A DNA stretch of 27,968 nucleotides. Source: Oxalobacteraceae bacterium UBA6704. GTDB taxonomy: Bacteria > Pseudomonadota > Gammaproteobacteria > Burkholderiales > Burkholderiaceae_D. Position 1 is the first letter of the stretch; each line of letters starts with the position of its first letter. The stretch spans positions 1 through 27,968 of the forward strand of contig DKJA01000084.1 of assembly GCA_002454505.1 (NCBI GenBank), read 5' to 3'. A program made the position numbers and the translations under genes. The notes under the pieces were generated by a model. That model was not told the DNA's origin, did not search any database, and saw nothing but the letters and a program-made list of their open reading frames with translations. This document shows, piece by piece, positions 24,907 through 27,968 of this stretch.

Positions 24907-25889
24907 GAAATCTCCGAACGGGGCGACAGCAGCCGCTGGACAACGCAGAATACGAACAGCAGCCCGCCGATGACGATCTTCGTCCACCACGAGCTGAGCG
25001 TGCCGTCGAAGGCGATCAGCGTCTGGATCGTGCCCAGCACCAGCACGCCGGACAGCGCACCGGCCACGTAGCCGTAGCCGCCCGTCAGCAGCGTGCCGCC
25101 GATGACGACCGCCGCGATGGCATCGAGCTCCGTGCCCTGCGCGTGCTGGCCATAGCCGGACAGCATGTAGAACGCGAACAGCACGCCGCCCAGCGCGGCG
25201 CAGAAGCCGGAGAACGCATACACCAGGATCTTCGTGCGGCCCACCGACAGGCCCATCATCAGCGCGGACTGCTCGTTGCCGCCGATCGCGTACACGGCGC
25301 GGCCGAACGCCGTGCGGCGCGATGCCCACATGGCGGCCGCCAGTACCAGCAGCGCGATGGCCGCCGCCGGCGAAATGAAACCGCCGAACACCGGCAGCTG
25401 CGCCTGCGACGTGGCGACGAACAGCGGATCGTCGATGGCGATCGATTCGATGCTGACCAGGTAGCACAGGCCCCGCGCCAGGAACATGCCGGCCAGCGTG
25501 ACGATGAACGGCTGCAGCTGGAAGAAGTGAATCATTGCTCCCATCGCCGCGCCGAACAGCGCGCCGCCCAGCAGCACGGCCGGGATCACCGCCACCGGCG
25601 GCCAGCCTGCAACAGCGAGCAGCCAGGCCGCCACCATCGTCGTCAGCGCCAGCACGGATCCCACCGACAGGTCGATGCCGCCGGCCAGGATGACGAAACT
25701 CATGCCCACCGCGATCACCAGCAGGTGGGCATTGTCGATCAGCAGATTGAGCAGCACCTGCCACGACAGGAAGCCATCGTAGGCCGCACCGCCCGCCCCC
25801 AGCAGCACGGCCAGCAGCACGACGGTGACGGCCGACGTGAACCAGGGTGCGGCTGCGGCGCCCCGCAGGTTGGCAATGGCGGCGCTCAT
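24903..25889 (-). CDS. yjfF: Sugar ABC transporter permease (YjfF-like)
   Basis: Encodes 328 residues with about 9 membrane helices, the BPD_transp_2 family of the ribose/galactose class. Diagnostic segments are VIAVGMSFVILAGGIDLSVGSVLALT (about 55-80), FIVTLAGMFLARGLCYLVS, FGRAVYAIGGNEQSALMMG (EAA-like coupling loop) and AIAAVVIGGTLLTGGYG. It forms a permease heterodimer with the preceding gene product in the inner membrane, as YtfT-YjfF do in the E. coli galactofuranose importer. The start overlaps the ytfT-like stop, and its stop overlaps the GH43 ATG, both by ATGA. The periplasmic binding protein is not in the window. Confidence 0.88.
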   Translation of the reverse strand: MSAAIANLRGAAAAPWFTSAVTVVLLAVLLGAGGAAYDGFLSWQVLLNLLIDNAHLLVIAVGMSFVILAGGIDLSVGSVLALTTMVAAWLLAVAGWPPVAVIPAVLLGGALFGAAMGAMIHFFQLQPFIVTLAGMFLARGLCYLVSIESIAIDDPLFVATSQAQLPVFGGFISPAAAIALLVLAAAMWASRRTAFGRAVYAIGGNEQSALMMGLSVGRTKILVYAFSGFCAALGGVLFAFYMLSGYGQHAQGTELDAIAAVVIGGTLLTGGYGYVAGALSGVLVLGTIQTLIAFDGTLSSWWTKIVIGGLLFVFCVVQRLLSPRSEIS

Positions 25890-26944
25890 TGGCGGCCTTT
25901 CCACAGCCGTTGAAAACCGGCCGATTGGGACAGGCACACGGCAAACACCACCACCGCCTTGACCACCATATTGATCTCCGGCGGCACGCCCAGCGAATAG
26001 ATCGACCAGGTGAGCGTCTGGATGATCAGCGCGCCGATCATGCTGCCGGCGAGGCTGAACCGGCCGCCGGCCAGCGACGTGCCGCCCAGCGTGACAGCCA
26101 GGATCGCATCCAGTTCCAGCAGCAAGCCGGCATTGTTCGCATCCGCGCTCTTGATGTTCGAACTGATCATCAGCCCGGCCATGCCGGCGCACAGCGAACA
26201 GAACACATAGACGAGGAAGATCAGCGTGGCGGTGCGCACGCCGGCCAGCCGCGCCGCCACCGGATTGATGCCCACGGCCTGGATGAACAGCCCCAGCGCG
26301 GTTTTCTTCAGCAGCAGGCCCACCACGGCAAGCACCGCGGCAACCACCCACAGCGAGAAGGGAATGCCGAGCAGGTAGCCGGAACCAAGGAAGAAGAACG
26401 GCTGGTAGTAGACGGTGACGATCTGGCCGTCCGTGAACAGCTGGGCCAGGCCGCGGCCGGCCACCATCAGGATCAGCGTGGCGACGATGGGCTGCAGCTT
26501 CAGGCCCGCCACCAGCAGCCCGTTCCACGCGCCGCACAGCATCGCGGCACCCAGTGCGGCGGCCAGCGCCAGCGGCATCGGCGTGTTCGCCACGTAGGCG
26601 GGTACGCCGTCATTCATCACCATCGTCCCGCCGATCAGCATCGCCGCGATGGTGCCGGACAGCGCCACGACGGCGCCCACCGAAATGTCGATGCCGCGCG
26701 TGGCGATCACCAGCGTCATGCCCAATGCGGCCAGCATCAATGGCGCGGCGCGGTTCAGGATGTCGATCAAGGGACCGTACAGGTGCCCGTCCCGGATCAC
26801 GAGGTCGAAAAAGCCGGGGATGAACAGCCCGTCCAGTGCCAGCAGCACGGCCAGCGCCAGCAGCGGCTTGGCCAGCGGAAGTGCGAGCCAGTCACGGCGC
26901 TGGCCGGCTGGCTGCTGCGCTGTTTTCACGTGCGTGGCCGTCAT
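25886..26944 (-). CDS. ytfT: Sugar ABC transporter permease (YtfT-like)
   Basis: Encodes 352 residues, BPD_transp_2 family, with about 9 to 10 membrane helices after a hydrophilic leader of ~20 residues. Family segments are AALGMTLVIATRGIDISVGAVVALSG (about 71-96), LKLQPIVATLILMVAGRGLAQL, GLFIQAVGINPVAARLAGV (coupling loop) and LDAILAVTLGGTSLAGG. It is the first of two paralogous permeases and pairs with the YjfF-like protein. The ATG overlaps the ATPase stop by four bases. The two-permease arrangement with one ATPase matches ytfR-ytfT-yjfF of E. coli, which imports galactofuranose, though related systems carry arabinofuranose. Confidence 0.88.
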   Translation of the reverse strand: MTATHVKTAQQPAGQRRDWLALPLAKPLLALAVLLALDGLFIPGFFDLVIRDGHLYGPLIDILNRAAPLMLAALGMTLVIATRGIDISVGAVVALSGTIAAMLIGGTMVMNDGVPAYVANTPMPLALAAALGAAMLCGAWNGLLVAGLKLQPIVATLILMVAGRGLAQLFTDGQIVTVYYQPFFFLGSGYLLGIPFSLWVVAAVLAVVGLLLKKTALGLFIQAVGINPVAARLAGVRTATLIFLVYVFCSLCAGMAGLMISSNIKSADANNAGLLLELDAILAVTLGGTSLAGGRFSLAGSMIGALIIQTLTWSIYSLGVPPEINMVVKAVVVFAVCLSQSAGFQRLWKGRQ

Positions 26945-27968
26945 GCGTGTTCTCCGGCGATCACCTGCAGCACGGTTTCTTCATCCAGCTCGCCGCGCGC
27001 ATATTCGCCGCACTTCTCGCGGTCGCGCAGCACCACGATCCGGTCGCTGACCCGCAGCACTTCGGGCAGCTCGGACGAGATGAACAGGATCGCCATGCCC
27101 TTGCGGCACAGCGCCGTCACGTAATCCATGATTTCCTCCTTGGCGCGCACGTCGATGCCGCGCGTGGGTTCGTCGAGGATCAGCAGCTTCGGCGCGGTGG
27201 CCAGCCAGCGCGCCAGCAGCACCTTCTGCTGGTTGCCGCCGGAGAGCGAACCAATCGGGGTTTCGATGCTGGCGGTGCGGATGCCCAGCCGGCGCACATA
27301 GTCTTCGGCCAGCTGCTGCTGGCGCTTGAACGGAATCGCCCTCAGCACGCCGGCCTGCGCCTGCAGCGCGAGGATCAGGTTCTCGCGCACGGACAGCGCC
27401 AGGATGGCGCCTTCATGCTTGCGGTCCTCCGAGCAGAAGCCGATGCCGGCGGCGATCGCATCGCGCGGCGTGTCGAAGGTGCGGGTGTGGCCGGCCGTGT
27501 CGATGCTGCCCGTGTCGGCCCGGTCCGCGCCGAACAGCAGCCGCGCCAGTTCCGTGCGGCCGGAACCCAGCAGGCCGGCCAGGCCCAGGACCTCTCCCTC
27601 GCGGATAGCGATGTCCATTGGCTGCAAGGCGCCCTTGCGGCCCAGGCCGTGTGCTGCCAGCAGGGTTTGTCCGCCATTGCCCGAGGCTTCTCGGTTAGTT
27701 GCATTTTCCTGCTGCGGTACCGATGACGGCGCGGGCGCATCCACCATCTTGTTGACCAGCACCAGCCGCGACAGCTCGCTGGCCAGGTACTCGCCTTCCC
27801 GCTCGCCGTTGCGCATCACCGTGATGCGGTCCGAAATCGCGTACGTCTGCTCCAGGAAGTGCGTAACGAACAGGATCGCCATGCCCTGCCCGCGCAGCCG
27901 CCGCAGCACGCGGAACAGCAGCTGCACTTCCGCTTCGTCCAGGCTGGACGTGGGCTCGTCGAGGATCA
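26941..27968 (-). CDS. ytfR: Sugar ABC transporter ATP-binding protein (YtfR-like), 5' end outside the window
   Basis: The C-terminal 342 codons of a tandem two-domain sugar ATPase; the start lies beyond base 27968. The visible part opens at Walker B and D-loop of the first domain (ILDEPTSSLDEAEV, then FVTHFLEQTYAISDRITVMRNG with the switch His). The second domain is complete: degenerate Walker A GLAGLLGSGRTEL, signature LSGGNQQK, Walker B LLILDEPTRGID, and a Ser in place of the switch His (FISSELPEVL), as usual in this class. The 30-residue linker is proline/serine/asparagine rich. Full family length is about 500. It energises the YtfT-YjfF permease pair and is coupled to the ytfT-like gene by ATGA. 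Confidence 0.9.
   Translation of the reverse strand, partial: ILDEPTSSLDEAEVQLLFRVLRRLRGQGMAILFVTHFLEQTYAISDRITVMRNGEREGEYLASELSRLVLVNKMVDAPAPSSVPQQENATNREASGNGGQTLLAAHGLGRKGALQPMDIAIREGEVLGLAGLLGSGRTELARLLFGADRADTGSIDTAGHTRTFDTPRDAIAAGIGFCSEDRKHEGAILALSVRENLILALQAQAGVLRAIPFKRQQQLAEDYVRRLGIRTASIETPIGSLSGGNQQKVLLARWLATAPKLLILDEPTRGIDVRAKEEIMDYVTALCRKGMAILFISSELPEVLRVSDRIVVLRDREKCGEYARGELDEETVLQVIAGEHA

Noticed and set aside
23959..25944. An apparent fusion of an upstream reading frame with GH43
   Set aside because: The frame is only open by chance across the permease gene; GH43 has its own signal peptide and ATG at 24906 with an ATGA overlap.

Overview
The window looks like an ordinary chromosomal stretch of a high-GC betaproteobacterium, most likely an Oxalobacteraceae member of the Massilia/Telluria group. 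This is inferred from the very GC-rich codon use, the CheV, LytTR, DUF3422 and YbdK gene set and the short intergenic palindromes. No 16S or other decisive marker is present. I see no prophage, insertion sequence, CRISPR array or plasmid function.

Layout. (1) 1-1650: the end of uvrB, a tRNA-Val(GAC) with promoter and terminator, then an in-frame chimera of the first part of ComEC and a DUF3224 domain. (2) 1688-9026: a small winged-helix protein; a MarR regulator with a gamma-glutamyl hydrolase-type amidotransferase; convergent to these a YbdK carboxylate-amine ligase and CPA2 antiporter operon; then S-formylglutathione hydrolase, a DJ-1/PfpI protein and CheV. Several of these have carbonyl-electrophile or gamma-glutamyl chemistry. 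(3) 9234-14417: tRNA-Gly(GCC), then a coupled CPA1 Na+/H+ antiporter, LytS-type kinase and LytTR regulator, then an OpgC-like acyltransferase. (4) 14410-20369: a GAF-GGDEF diguanylate cyclase, a penicillin-acylase-type Ntn hydrolase, a GAF protein coupled to a stand-alone receiver, and a PAS-PAS histidine kinase. (5) 20455-23869: a translationally coupled LysR, DUF3422 and phytase-like lipoprotein operon. (6) 23959-27968: ytfR-ytfT-yjfF-type sugar ABC transporter genes and an exported GH43 hydrolase, linked by 4-base ATGA overlaps, probably for scavenging furanose sugars.

The most unusual feature is a family of short palindromes with core GGGGAC-T-GTCCCC, usually in pairs, found at gene 3' ends. 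At each locus the asymmetric centre reads T on the coding strand of the gene it follows. A related variant forms a 64-bp concentric palindrome between two convergent genes. In two genes (the LytTR regulator and the acyltransferase) the repeats lie inside the reading frame and supply a new protein C-terminus. The ComEC-DUF3224 chimera is the second clear anomaly.
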